A stretch of DNA of 64,000 nt from Sinomonas sp. P10A9. GTDB taxonomy: Bacteria; Actinomycetota; Actinomycetes; Actinomycetales; Micrococcaceae. The position numbers and the translations under genes were made by a program. The stretch spans positions 4,154,001-4,218,000 of the forward strand of contig NZ_CP163302.1 of the NCBI RefSeq assembly GCF_041022165.1. Direction: 5' to 3'. Below, piece by piece: positions 18,313-26,186 of the stretch. Within the stretch, counting starts at the first letter, position 1. Each line of letters starts with the position of its first letter. A model generated the notes under the pieces. That model saw only the letters and a program-made list of their open reading frames with translations, made no database searches and was not told the origin of the DNA.

Positions 18313-18363
18313 CCGGCCGCGCCGTCGCCCCCTACGATCACCACAACACCCGAGAAGGCATCC

Positions 18364-19749
18364 ATGACGCTCAACATCGAGGCCACCGAAGAAGCCATGC
18401 GCACTGACACCCGCGCGTTCGCCGCGCACCCCCGAGCCAGCTTCGACCCCGCCGCGCGGGCCGCCGCGGCCACCGACCGTTCCGGCTACGAGCCACCCAC
18501 CCTGCCGGACGCCGTCGTCCACGCCGAGTCCGTCGACGACGTGGTCCAGGCCCTCGAGCTGGCCCACGCGCACCAGCTGCCGGTGGTGCCCAGGGGCGCA
18601 GGCACGGGGCTCGCGGGCGGCGCGAGCGCCGAAGCCGGCGAGGTCGTGCTGGACGTCTCGCGCATGAACCGCATCCTGAGCATCGATCCCGTGGAGATGG
18701 TCGCGGTGGTCGAGCCGGGCGTCCTCAACGCCGAGGTCAACGCCGCGGCGGCCGAGTTCGGCCTCTTCTACGCGCCGGACCCGGCGAGCACGGCGATCTG
18801 CTCGATCGGCGGCAACATCGCGACGAACGCGGGCGGCATGTGGTGCGCCAAGTACGGCGTGACGCGCGAGTCGGTGCTCGGCCTGCGGGTAGTCCTCGCC
18901 GACGGACGCATCCTCCGCACCGGCCGCTCCACCATCAAGGGCGTCACTGGCTACGACCTCAACGCGCTCTTCATCGGCTCCGAAGGGACCCTCGGCGTGG
19001 TGGTCGAGGCGACGCTGCGGCTGCGGCCGCGTCCGGTGCGCACCGAGACCCTCGCGGCCTACTTCCCCGACGTCGAGGCGGCAGGCCGGGCAGCGTCGGC
19101 GATCACGGCGGCGAGGATCCAGCCCTCGATCCTCGAGCTCATGGACGGCCCGACGCTGGACGCCGTGGACCGGGCCGAGGGCACTGGGCACCGCGCACTC
19201 GGCGGAGCCTTCCTCCTCGCCCAGACAGACGGCTACGGGGCCCACCTCGAACTCGACGCGATCGCCGAGGCCATCGGCCCCTATGCGTCGTCCCTCCACC
19301 GGGCCGCCGATGCGGCGGAGGCCGAAGCGCTCGTCAAGGCGCGGCGCGACGCTATCCCCTCGCTCGAGAAGCTCGGGCGCGTCTCCATCGGGGACATCGC
19401 CGTCCCGCGGAACCGTCTCGCCGAGGCTTTCGCGGGGCTCGAGGAGATTGCAGCCCGGACCGGGACGAGGATCTTCAGCGTCGCGCACGCGGCGGACGGC
19501 AACCTGCACCCGATGATCGTGGTCGACCCGGCGGAGTCCATCACCTCGGGCCCGGCCAAGGCCGCCCTCGGCGACATGTTCCACCTGGCCCGCAGGCTCG
19601 GCGGGACCCTCACGGGCGAGCACGGTGTGGGCGTGCTCAAGCGTGAATGGGTGGGCGAGGAGCTCGGAGAGACCTCCCGCACGCTCCAGCAGGCGATCAA
19701 GGGTGCCCTCGACCCCGCGGGCACCCTGAACCCGGGCAAGGCCATCTGA
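18364..19749 (+). CDS. glcD: FAD-linked oxidase, glycolate oxidase GlcD type
   Basis: A 461-residue FAD-linked oxidase that would oxidise glycolate (or lactate) to glyoxylate (or pyruvate). The FAD_binding_4 domain has PRGAGTGLAGGA near residues 76-87 and GGNIATNAGGMWCAKYG. The C-terminal FAD-oxidase_C domain has HAADGNLHPM near 379-388 and LTGEHGVGVLKREW near 418-431. The gene follows the permease by about 50 bases and probably forms one operon with it. GlcE and GlcF subunits are not encoded nearby, so it may act alone or use an electron acceptor encoded elsewhere. A hairpin follows at once. Confidence 0.93.
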   Translation: MTLNIEATEEAMRTDTRAFAAHPRASFDPAARAAAATDRSGYEPPTLPDAVVHAESVDDVVQALELAHAHQLPVVPRGAGTGLAGGASAEAGEVVLDVSRMNRILSIDPVEMVAVVEPGVLNAEVNAAAAEFGLFYAPDPASTAICSIGGNIATNAGGMWCAKYGVTRESVLGLRVVLADGRILRTGRSTIKGVTGYDLNALFIGSEGTLGVVVEATLRLRPRPVRTETLAAYFPDVEAAGRAASAITAARIQPSILELMDGPTLDAVDRAEGTGHRALGGAFLLAQTDGYGAHLELDAIAEAIGPYASSLHRAADAAEAEALVKARRDAIPSLEKLGRVSIGDIAVPRNRLAEAFAGLEEIAARTGTRIFSVAHAADGNLHPMIVVDPAESITSGPAKAALGDMFHLARRLGGTLTGEHGVGVLKREWVGEELGETSRTLQQAIKGALDPAGTLNPGKAI

Positions 19750-19754
19750 TCCGG

Positions 19755-19790
19755 GCGCACGACGGCGGGTGCGCCCCCGCCGTCGTGCGC
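19755..19790 (+). terminator. Hairpin after glcD, CGCACGACGGCG family
   Basis: Perfect 15-base arms GCGCACGACGGCGGG (19755-19769) and complement (19776-19790) enclose six bases, starting five bases after the glcD stop. Confidence 0.8.
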
Positions 19791-19828
19791 GGGCTTGCCC
19801 CGGGGATTGGCGATGCCTTACAGTGGAA

Positions 19829-19844
19829 ATACCCCTAGGGGTAT
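19829..19844 (+). promoter_or_regulatory. CsoR-type palindromic operator
   Basis: ATACCCCTAGGGGTAT is a perfect 16-base palindrome of the kind bound by CsoR/CstR-family (DUF156) repressors. It lies 29 bases before the ATG of the small Cys-rich gene. It resembles the two sites upstream of csoR at 38061-38102, so control by that CsoR in trans, or by a persulfide-sensing CstR, is plausible. Confidence 0.75.
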
Positions 19845-19872
19845 CCAGAACTTCCACGGCAAGGAGAATCCT

Positions 19873-20043
19873 ATGTGCAGCCCCATCACGTGCTCGACGT
19901 GCGGCAAGGTGACCTGGACTGGCTGCGGCCAGCACGTTGACCAGGTCTTCGCGAACGTCCCCGAGGACCGCCGCTGCCCCGGCCATGACTCGGGTTCGGG
20001 CTCTAGCGCGAGCGTCATCAACAAGCTGCTCTCCTTCCGCTGA
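19873..20043 (+). CDS. 56-residue Cys/His-rich small protein
   Basis: A 56-residue protein beginning MCSPITCSTCGKVTWTGCG. Cys2, 7, 10, 18 and 35 with His21 and His38 form a compact metal-binding or redox pattern (CxxC, CGQH, CPGH). It ends in a Ser/Gly linker and a short hydrophobic tail. AAGGAG stands nine bases before the ATG. Its only visible promoter element is the CsoR-type palindrome, and a membrane protein follows two bases after its stop, so the two are an operon. Similar small proteins are familiar from Arthrobacter-type genomes (recollection, not searched), but I know no assigned function; a copper or zinc carrier is a reasonable guess. Confidence 0.85.
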   Translation: MCSPITCSTCGKVTWTGCGQHVDQVFANVPEDRRCPGHDSGSGSSASVINKLLSFR

Positions 20044-20045
20044 CG

Positions 20046-20660
20046 GTGGCTGAGACGCGTTCGCCAAGCGGCGTGCAGGGCGCTCGGGGTGCGGAGGCGG
20101 CGTCGTCCGTCTTCGCCCCCGAGCCCATCCTGACGCTCTCGGACCAGACAGCGGTGCCCCTCGGCGGCCGCTGGTCCGTCCTGCGGACATGGACGCGTAC
20201 CCGCCGGGGTATCGCGGCGACAGTGGCCGTCCTCGCGGCGGCCGCTCTCGTCTTTGCCAACGGAGCATTCGACGGCGCAGCCCTCCCGGGCGCGCTCTGG
20301 ACGGGTCTGCTCGTCCTCGCCGGCTCCGCGGCCATGGGGCTGCTCATCGGCAGCTTCGTCAGCGCCCCGATCGGGGCGGAGGCGACCATGTGCGATCTCC
20401 GGGGTCCGCTGTTCGGCATGATGGGCCTCCTGCTCGCCACGACCCAGGGGCAGCAGAGCACGATCGTGCAGATGTTCGCGGGCCTGTCCCTCGATACCAT
20501 CCGGTTCGTGGTCCAGCCTGTGGTGGGCGTCGCCGCCGTCGCCCTCATGGCCACGGCACTCTCCGGGCGCCTCAGGCTCGAACGGGACGCCCTCGCGGAC
20601 CCGGAGAACGCCGAGGCCTGCGCCACCTGCGTCCCGCTCGTTCCGCGGCGCCGCGCCTGA
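20046..20660 (+). CDS. Four-helix membrane protein downstream of a CsoR-type operator
   Basis: A 204-residue protein with about four hydrophobic segments (near 53-73, 79-101, 115-130, 150-173) after a 45-residue cytoplasmic N-terminus. The conserved-looking part reads GLLIGSFVSAPIGAEATMCDL. The C-terminus ends with CATCVPLVPRRR, a CxxC pair. I do not recognise the family. The start is GTG at 20046, two bases after the stop of the Cys-rich mini protein. The shared operator implies a joint role in metal or sulfur stress. It ends six bases before a long hairpin shared with the convergent transhydrogenase operon. Confidence 0.8.
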   Translation: MAETRSPSGVQGARGAEAASSVFAPEPILTLSDQTAVPLGGRWSVLRTWTRTRRGIAATVAVLAAAALVFANGAFDGAALPGALWTGLLVLAGSAAMGLLIGSFVSAPIGAEATMCDLRGPLFGMMGLLLATTQGQQSTIVQMFAGLSLDTIRFVVQPVVGVAAVALMATALSGRLRLERDALADPENAEACATCVPLVPRRRA

Positions 20661-20665
20661 GACAG

Positions 20666-20722
20666 ACGCCGCATCAGGGCACGCCGTCGTCATCGCCGCG
20701 ACGGCGTGCCCTGATGCGGCGT
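20666..20722. terminator. Bidirectional terminator, 22-base perfect arms
   Basis: Arms 20666-20687 and 20701-20722 are exact complements (ACGCCGCATCAGGGCACGCC and mirror), enclosing 13 bases between two convergent operons. The loop contains further GCCG/CGGC pairing. Confidence 0.85.
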
Positions 20723-20729
20723 TTCGGAC

Positions 20730-22133
20730 TCAGAGGGCCTTGACCGCGGTGAGGACCTTGGCGAGCGAATCCTTCGCATCGCCGAACAGCAGCGTGGTCT
20801 GCGGCTCGTAGAGGAGCTCGTTCTCGATGCCAGCGAACCCCGGCCGCATGGACCGCTTGAGGAACACGACCTGCCGCGCATCCCCGACCTCGAGGATCGG
20901 CATGCCGTAGATCGGCGAGCCGGGCGTGGACTTCGCGGCGGGGTTCACGACGTCGTTCGCGCCCACCACGAGCGCGACGTCCGTCTGCCTGAACTCGCCG
21001 TTGATCTCGCTCATCTCCTTCAGCGACTCGTACGGCACGTTCGCCTCGGCGAGGAGAACGTTCATATGCCCCGGCATGCGTCCGGCAACGGGGTGGATCG
21101 CGAACTCGACGTCGATCCCGCGCGCCTCGAGCGCCTGCGCCAGCTCGGCAGCGGTGTGCTGGCCCTGGGCCACGGCGAGCCCGTACCCGGGCACGATGAT
21201 GACCTTCTGCGCATATCCAAGGAGGACGGCCACGTCCTCGGCGTTCGACGAGCGCACGGGACGGTCCGAGACCGCGGTGGAGCCTGCCGTCGAGCCTCCC
21301 TGGAAGGCACCGAACATGATGTGGGTGACGCTGCGGCCCATGGCCGCGGCCATGAGCCGGGTGAGGATCGTGCCGGAGGCGCCCACGAGCGTGCCCGCGA
21401 CCACGAGCAGGACATTGCCGAGCACCAGCCCACTGGCCGCAACGGCGATGCCGGTGAACGCGTTGAGCAGCGAGATGACGATCGGCACGTCCGCCCCGCC
21501 CACGGGCAGCACCAGCAGGACGCCGGCCACGAGGCCGAGCGCAAGGAGCACGACGGCGAGCGTGACCGACGTGTCCGAGAGGGGCACGGCCACCACCGCC
21601 CCAGCCGCGATGAGTGCTGCCAGGAGCACGGCCCCCATGAGGAAAGGCAGACCGAGGAACGTGACCGGCCGCGTGGTCATGAGCTCCTGGAGCTTTGCGA
21701 AGGTCACCGCCGAGCCCGCGAACGAGACGGCGCCGATCAGCAGGGTGAAGACGATCGCGAGCCGTATCCAGCCGCCGTCCGGACCGCCCGCGTGCGGCAG
21801 CTCAAGCAGCGCCACGAGCGCGGCCGCGCCGCCGCCCACGCCGTTGAACAGCGCGACGAGCTGCGGCATCTGCGTCATCTTGACCCGCCGGGCCACGGGC
21901 GCCGCGATCGCCGCACCCACCGCGATCGCCGCGAGGATCCAGGGGATGTTCTCGAGTCGGCTCGAGAGGAACACAGTCACGAGCGCGACGACGGCGCCGA
22001 GGGCCCCGACCGCGTTCCCGCGGCGGGCGTGCTTGGGCGAGGACAGCCCCTTGAGCGCGAGGATGAAGCACACGGCGGCGACGAGATAGAGCAGTGCCGT
22101 CCAGGTCGGGTCGATGACGGCCGAGGCGGTCAC
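20730..22133 (-). CDS. pntB: NAD(P) transhydrogenase subunit beta
   Basis: A 467-residue beta subunit of the proton-translocating transhydrogenase, with eight or nine N-terminal membrane helices and a C-terminal NADP-binding domain (about 290-467). That domain shows VIIVPGYGLAVAQGQH, FAIHPVAGRMPGHMNVLLAEA, ALVVGANDVVNPAA and VFLKRSMRPGFAGIENEL, all family signatures. The GTG at 22133 overlaps the pntAb stop. Together with PntAa and PntAb it uses the proton gradient to reduce NADP with NADH, feeding biosynthesis and redox defence. Confidence 0.97.
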   Translation of the reverse strand: MTASAVIDPTWTALLYLVAAVCFILALKGLSSPKHARRGNAVGALGAVVALVTVFLSSRLENIPWILAAIAVGAAIAAPVARRVKMTQMPQLVALFNGVGGGAAALVALLELPHAGGPDGGWIRLAIVFTLLIGAVSFAGSAVTFAKLQELMTTRPVTFLGLPFLMGAVLLAALIAAGAVVAVPLSDTSVTLAVVLLALGLVAGVLLVLPVGGADVPIVISLLNAFTGIAVAASGLVLGNVLLVVAGTLVGASGTILTRLMAAAMGRSVTHIMFGAFQGGSTAGSTAVSDRPVRSSNAEDVAVLLGYAQKVIIVPGYGLAVAQGQHTAAELAQALEARGIDVEFAIHPVAGRMPGHMNVLLAEANVPYESLKEMSEINGEFRQTDVALVVGANDVVNPAAKSTPGSPIYGMPILEVGDARQVVFLKRSMRPGFAGIENELLYEPQTTLLFGDAKDSLAKVLTAVKAL

Positions 22134-22459
22134 TTGGTGCCCTCCCCGCCCTCGCCGCGGGCTGCCGTTCCGCGAGCGGCAGGCCTGCGTCCCCTGAACA
22201 TCTCGAGCATGCGGTCCGTCACGACGAACCCGCCCACGAGGTTCGCGGTCGCGAGCACGACGGCGAGCAGCGCCACCGCGAGCACCCATCCGTCCTCCGC
22301 CTGGCCCGCCACCACGATCGCGCCCACGAGGATGATCCCGTGGATCGCGTTCGCGCCCGACATGAGCGGCGTGTGCAGGATGCTGGACACCTTCGAGACC
22401 ACTTCGAAGCCCACGAACACCGCGAAGACGAGGATCGTGAGCACCTCCACGCCGCCCAT
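22130..22459 (-). CDS. pntAb: NAD(P) transhydrogenase alpha subunit, membrane part
   Basis: A 109-residue protein holding the small membrane section of the alpha subunit as a separate gene, as in Rhodospirillum-type three-gene transhydrogenases. Three helices are visible (about 5-24, 40-58, 63-85) with VSSILHTPLMSGANAIHGIILVGA, the proton-channel signature. Both neighbours overlap it: its ATG meets the pntAa stop and its stop overlaps the pntB start. A basic C-terminal tail follows the last helix. Confidence 0.96.
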   Translation of the reverse strand: MGGVEVLTILVFAVFVGFEVVSKVSSILHTPLMSGANAIHGIILVGAIVVAGQAEDGWVLAVALLAVVLATANLVGGFVVTDRMLEMFRGRRPAARGTAARGEGGEGTK

Positions 22460-23676
22460 CAGCCCACTCCTTCCTCGGTGTCCTCGGTGTCTTCGCTCTC
22501 CCGGGGCACAGCCCGTGCGGTGGCGAGCGCCGCGAGCGCTTCAGCCGTCGGCGCGTGCCACACCTCGCCGTCGTGCGTGAGGCACGCCCCGGCAACCACC
22601 TCGTCGTCGAAGTCCGGGAGCACCTCGCCGTCTGCCCGCGGAACGAGCAGCGCAATGAAATTCGCGACGTTCTTCGCGTACAGGCGCGACGCGTCGGCGG
22701 CCATCGCCGACGCGGCGTCCTTGAGCCCGACGACGGTGACCTCGCCGGCGCCGTCGGCCGTCGCCACCGCGACGTCCTCGCCGGGGAGCGAGCCCTCGAC
22801 GTTGCCGCCCGATTCCGCCGCCATGTCCACGACCACCGAGCCGGACTTCATCCCCGCGACCATCCCCCGCGTGACGAGGAGCGGCGCACGGCGGCCCGGC
22901 ACGGCAGCCGTGGTGATGAGCACGTCCGCGTCCGCGACGTGCGGGGCGAGCAGCTCGCGCTGGAGCGCCCCCCTGTCCGCGGTGAGCTCCCTCGCATAGC
23001 CGCCGGAGGCCTCGGCGCCCTCGAGGTCGAGCCGGATGAACGTGCCGCCCATCGATGCGACCTCGTCCGCGGAGGCCGGGCGGATGTCATTGGCCGAGAC
23101 CCGCGCGCCGAGGCGCTTGGCGGTGCCGATGGCCTGCAGGCCCGCCACCCCGGCCCCGAGCACGAGCACCTTGGCCGGGGGGATCGTGCCTGCGGCCGTC
23201 ATGTACAGGGGGAAGAAGCGGGGGAAGCGGATCGCCGCCTCGAGCACGCACCGGTACCCGGTCACGAGCGCCTGAGACGTGAGCGCGTCCATCGACTGCG
23301 CGCGTGAGATGCGGGGCACGAGCTCGAGCGCAAAGGCCGTGATCCGTGCATCCGTCAGGGCGCGAACGGTGGGCAGCTCGGTCGACGGCGAGGCGAGGCC
23401 AACGGTCATGGCGCCCGATGGCAGCCCCGCAGCCGTCACGGGATGGAGGGGCCTCACGTGGGCGAGGAGATCGATGCCCCTCAGGTCCAGGGCTGCCACG
23501 ACCTCGGCGCCCGCCTCGGCGTACTCGGCGTCGGCATGTCCGGCCGAGGCGCCGGCCCCGGACTCGATGGCGACGTCGAGACCGAGCCCCGCCAGCTGCC
23601 GGACCGACTCCGGAGTCGCGGCCACGCGCTTCTCCCCCACGAGCCGCTCCCTCGGGATGCCCACCCTCACGCGCAT
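22459..23676 (-). CDS. pntAa: NAD(P) transhydrogenase alpha subunit, NAD-binding part
   Basis: A 405-residue soluble subunit that binds NAD(H). The opening VGIPRERLVGEKRVAATPESV is the alanine dehydrogenase/PNT N-terminal signature, and the Rossmann motif VLVLGAGVAGLQAIGTAKRLGA lies near residues 165-186. RLDLEGAEASGGYA and the later loop MKSGSVVVDMAAESGGNVEGS also fit. I place the start at the ATG at 23676; a GTG at 23694 would add six residues. It is the first gene of pntAa-pntAb-pntB. Confidence 0.96.
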   Translation of the reverse strand: MRVRVGIPRERLVGEKRVAATPESVRQLAGLGLDVAIESGAGASAGHADAEYAEAGAEVVAALDLRGIDLLAHVRPLHPVTAAGLPSGAMTVGLASPSTELPTVRALTDARITAFALELVPRISRAQSMDALTSQALVTGYRCVLEAAIRFPRFFPLYMTAAGTIPPAKVLVLGAGVAGLQAIGTAKRLGARVSANDIRPASADEVASMGGTFIRLDLEGAEASGGYARELTADRGALQRELLAPHVADADVLITTAAVPGRRAPLLVTRGMVAGMKSGSVVVDMAAESGGNVEGSLPGEDVAVATADGAGEVTVVGLKDAASAMAADASRLYAKNVANFIALLVPRADGEVLPDFDDEVVAGACLTHDGEVWHAPTAEALAALATARAVPRESEDTEDTEEGVG

Positions 23677-23771
23677 GCCTCCGCTCCGCGGCACACTGCT
23701 GGCCGCCTGAGCCCGAGTCTATGTGGCCTGCGTCTCGCTGTCCCGGACCACGCTCGCGGCGTGGAGCGGCG

Positions 23772-24536
23772 TCATGCGCGAAGGGACATCATGCGTGCGC
23801 CCAAGGCGTCGATCCGGGGGCCGAACCGCTCCTCGAGTCCGGCAAGGCGCACGTACGCCTCGAAGGCGGCCAGGAGCAGGGCCGCTATCTGTGCGTCGAA
23901 CACGGACTCCCGCGTCTGGGGCAGCAGGCGCAGGAGCCAGCCATGGCGGTCTGCAGACTGCTCGAGATAGGGCGCCGCGCTCTCGAGCGTGGGGTGGGAT
24001 TCCCTGAGCGCCTTCTCCCAGAGGCCGTACAGTCCGGCCTCGCCGTCGGGGAGCCCGAGCGCGACCCAGCGTAGGCGGTTGAGGTCGCCCGCGCGCTCGC
24101 CCCGGCCCGCCACGGCGTCGTCGTCCTGCAGTTCGCCGAGCTTCCGTAGCTCACTCTCGGATAGGGCCCACGGCGCCCCGGCCGGGCCGCCTCCCCCGGG
24201 TGCCTCTTCCCCGTCCGCGGACAGCAGCACCCCAACGGCCTCCCGCCGCTCGTGCCGCGCGGCCCACAGCAGACGGACTGCGTGCTCCATGACCGAGCAG
24301 GCCAGCGGGGCCGCCTCGACGCCGAACCCGAGCCGATCGAGGCCGAGGACCGCCTGGGCGGACCGCTTGGTGCGCATGAGCCACCCCCAGGCGACGGCGA
24401 CCGCACGGGCGTCGTCGACCTCCTCACGGGAGCCGTCCTCAATCCAAGGGGACGGAACCGGGAGGGGGTGGTCGATCAGGGCGACCAGATCGTCCAGAGC
24501 GTGGCTCCAACTGTCAGCAGAGGCGTTCTCAGGCAT
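23772..24536 (-). CDS. Hypothetical protein, DUF5677-like helical
   Basis: A 254-residue, mainly helical protein with no membrane segments. The central stretch (about residues 75-100) reads GVEAAPLACSVMEHAVRLLWAAR, which resembles DUF5677-type proteins of unknown function; the match is by eye only. It is rich in Glu, Arg and Leu with a glycine-rich loop around residue 118. It is transcribed with neither neighbour closely: 96 bases separate it from pntAa and 73 from the MFS stop. The ATG at 24536 was preferred over one five codons upstream. No function can be given. Confidence 0.75.
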   Translation of the reverse strand: MPENASADSWSHALDDLVALIDHPLPVPSPWIEDGSREEVDDARAVAVAWGWLMRTKRSAQAVLGLDRLGFGVEAAPLACSVMEHAVRLLWAARHERREAVGVLLSADGEEAPGGGGPAGAPWALSESELRKLGELQDDDAVAGRGERAGDLNRLRWVALGLPDGEAGLYGLWEKALRESHPTLESAAPYLEQSADRHGWLLRLLPQTRESVFDAQIAALLLAAFEAYVRLAGLEERFGPRIDALGARMMSLRA

Positions 24537-24608
24537 GCACCCAGTGTGCATCCGGCCGGATCAGGCTGGCGAGGTCCATCGGCACTGGTCCGCAGGCGGG
24601 CACGGCCA

Positions 24609-25982
24609 TCACGCTGGACGGGCGGAGAACTCGAGCCGCTTCACGCGGCCCATGATCGCGTAGCCCACGAGGGCCACGGCACCGTGGGCCCCGACGAACC
24701 AGAGCGCGATGTCGAACGAGCCGGTCGCAGAGATCGCGAAGCCGATGACGATCGGGGTCACGATGCCCGCGATGTTGCCGATCGCATTCATGATTGAGCC
24801 CGAAACACTGTTGGCCTCCTTCGGCGCCATGTCGGTCGCGAACGCCCAGCCGAGCGCGGCGACGCCCTTTCCGAAGAAGGCGAGCGTCATGAGCGCGACG
24901 ATGAGTGGCGTGCTGTCGGTGAACGGACAGATGCAGATGAGCATCGCGAGGAGCATGCCGACCACCGACGGGATCTTGCGCGCGGCCGTGAGCGAGACGC
25001 CTCGGCGGAGCATGAGATCGGAGACGAACCCGCCGAGCATGCCCCCGAGGAAGCCCGCGAGCGCGGGGATCGCTGCGATGAAGCCGGCCTGGAGGATGTT
25101 GAGGTGCCGGGCGCTCACCAGATAGATCGGGAACCAGGTGGTGAAGAAGTACGTCAGGGCGTTGACGGCATACTGGGCCACATAGAGCCCCCAGAACATG
25201 CGGCTCGTGAAGAGCTGCCCGAACTGATGGCGTGTGAGCGTCGACCGGCTCGCTGCGAGGCTCTTCTTCTCGTCGAGGTCCACGAGCCCGCCACCCTCGC
25301 GGATGGCCTCGATCTCCGACGGCGAGACGCGTCGGTGCTTGGAGGGCACGTCCATCCAGCGGAACCAGACCAGTCCGAGGACCACGCCCGCGATGCCGAG
25401 CGCGAAGAAGCCCCAGCGCCAGCCGAACTGGAACGTCATCCAACCCATGATGGGCGCGAACATCGCGGTCGCGAGGTACTGGGCTGAGTTGAACACCGCC
25501 GTCGCCTGCCCGCGTTCGCGGGTGGGGAACCACATCGTCGTGATCCGCGCGTTGGCGGGGAACGCCGGCGCCTCGACGATGCCGAGGACCAGCCGCAGCG
25601 CGAACAGGACACCCACCGTGACGAGCACCGGCGTCGACACGAGGCCCACGAACCCGACCACGAGCGTTGCCGCAGACCAGAGCACGAGGCTCCAGCCGTA
25701 CATCCGCTTCGCCCCGAACCGGTCGAGCAGATAGCCGCCCGGCAGCTGGCCGACCACATATGCCCAGCTGAAAGCAGAGAAGATGAATCCGAGTTGAACC
25801 GGGGTAATTCCCAGGGATTTGGTCATATCCGCCCCGGCAATCGACATGTTGCTGCGGTCGGCGTAATTGATCACGGTGATGATGAAAATGAGCCCGAGGA
25901 CAAGGAATCGGGTATGGGACTTCACCCGGAGGGTCCGCGGCGCCGCGGGCCCTCCCTGGGTCTCGACGGTGGTCTCTGGCAC
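24609..25982 (-). CDS. MFS transporter, aldarate (GudP/ExuT-like) type
   Basis: A 457-residue MFS carrier of the anion:cation symporter group. The opening helix segment FIITVINYADRSNMSIAG, then PVQLGFIFSAFSWAYVVGQLPGGYLLDRFGAKR, is typical of the glucarate, galactonate and hexuronate permeases, as is PANARITTMWFPTRERGQATAVFNSAQY. The start is GTG at 25982, with AAAGGAAG upstream. It is divergent from a talarate/galactarate-type dehydratase with a FadR-like regulator in the same block, so galactarate, talarate or a related diacid is the likely substrate. Confidence 0.92.
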   Translation of the reverse strand: MPETTVETQGGPAAPRTLRVKSHTRFLVLGLIFIITVINYADRSNMSIAGADMTKSLGITPVQLGFIFSAFSWAYVVGQLPGGYLLDRFGAKRMYGWSLVLWSAATLVVGFVGLVSTPVLVTVGVLFALRLVLGIVEAPAFPANARITTMWFPTRERGQATAVFNSAQYLATAMFAPIMGWMTFQFGWRWGFFALGIAGVVLGLVWFRWMDVPSKHRRVSPSEIEAIREGGGLVDLDEKKSLAASRSTLTRHQFGQLFTSRMFWGLYVAQYAVNALTYFFTTWFPIYLVSARHLNILQAGFIAAIPALAGFLGGMLGGFVSDLMLRRGVSLTAARKIPSVVGMLLAMLICICPFTDSTPLIVALMTLAFFGKGVAALGWAFATDMAPKEANSVSGSIMNAIGNIAGIVTPIVIGFAISATGSFDIALWFVGAHGAVALVGYAIMGRVKRLEFSARPA

Positions 25983-26115
25983 GGGTGCTTCCTTTGCTCA
26001 TGCCGTTCTCCGATGAACAGCGCGGTCTCGTCCCGACAGACTAGGGAGCCCGCAAGGCGGGAGTCCAAGTCGATTTGAGCATCTGCCGATACCGAAAGAG
26101 TATGAGGAAGAATTC

Positions 26116-26144
26116 TTGTATGACAAGTTTAGGACTTGTACGAT
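26116..26144 (+). promoter_or_regulatory. Promoter and FadR-type operator for the aldarate operon
   Basis: TTGTATGACAA (26116-26126) fits the GntR/FadR operator form TNGT-N3-ACNA exactly. It overlaps a candidate -35 (TTGTAT, 26116-26121) placed 17 bases before TACGAT (26139-26144). A second half-site TTGTACGA lies at 26136. The regulator encoded two genes on (27440) is the natural candidate. Confidence 0.65.
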
Positions 26145-26186
26145 GTGGACCTCAGGACATCCCACCGTCGCGAAGGAGCGCAAACC

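Noticed and set aside
16420..20268. A 1,282-codon open frame on the minus strand across the permease and glcD genes
   Set aside because: It is antisense to two clearly conserved proteins and is rich in Arg, Gly, Asp and Glu, the usual product of reading GC-rich codons backwards.
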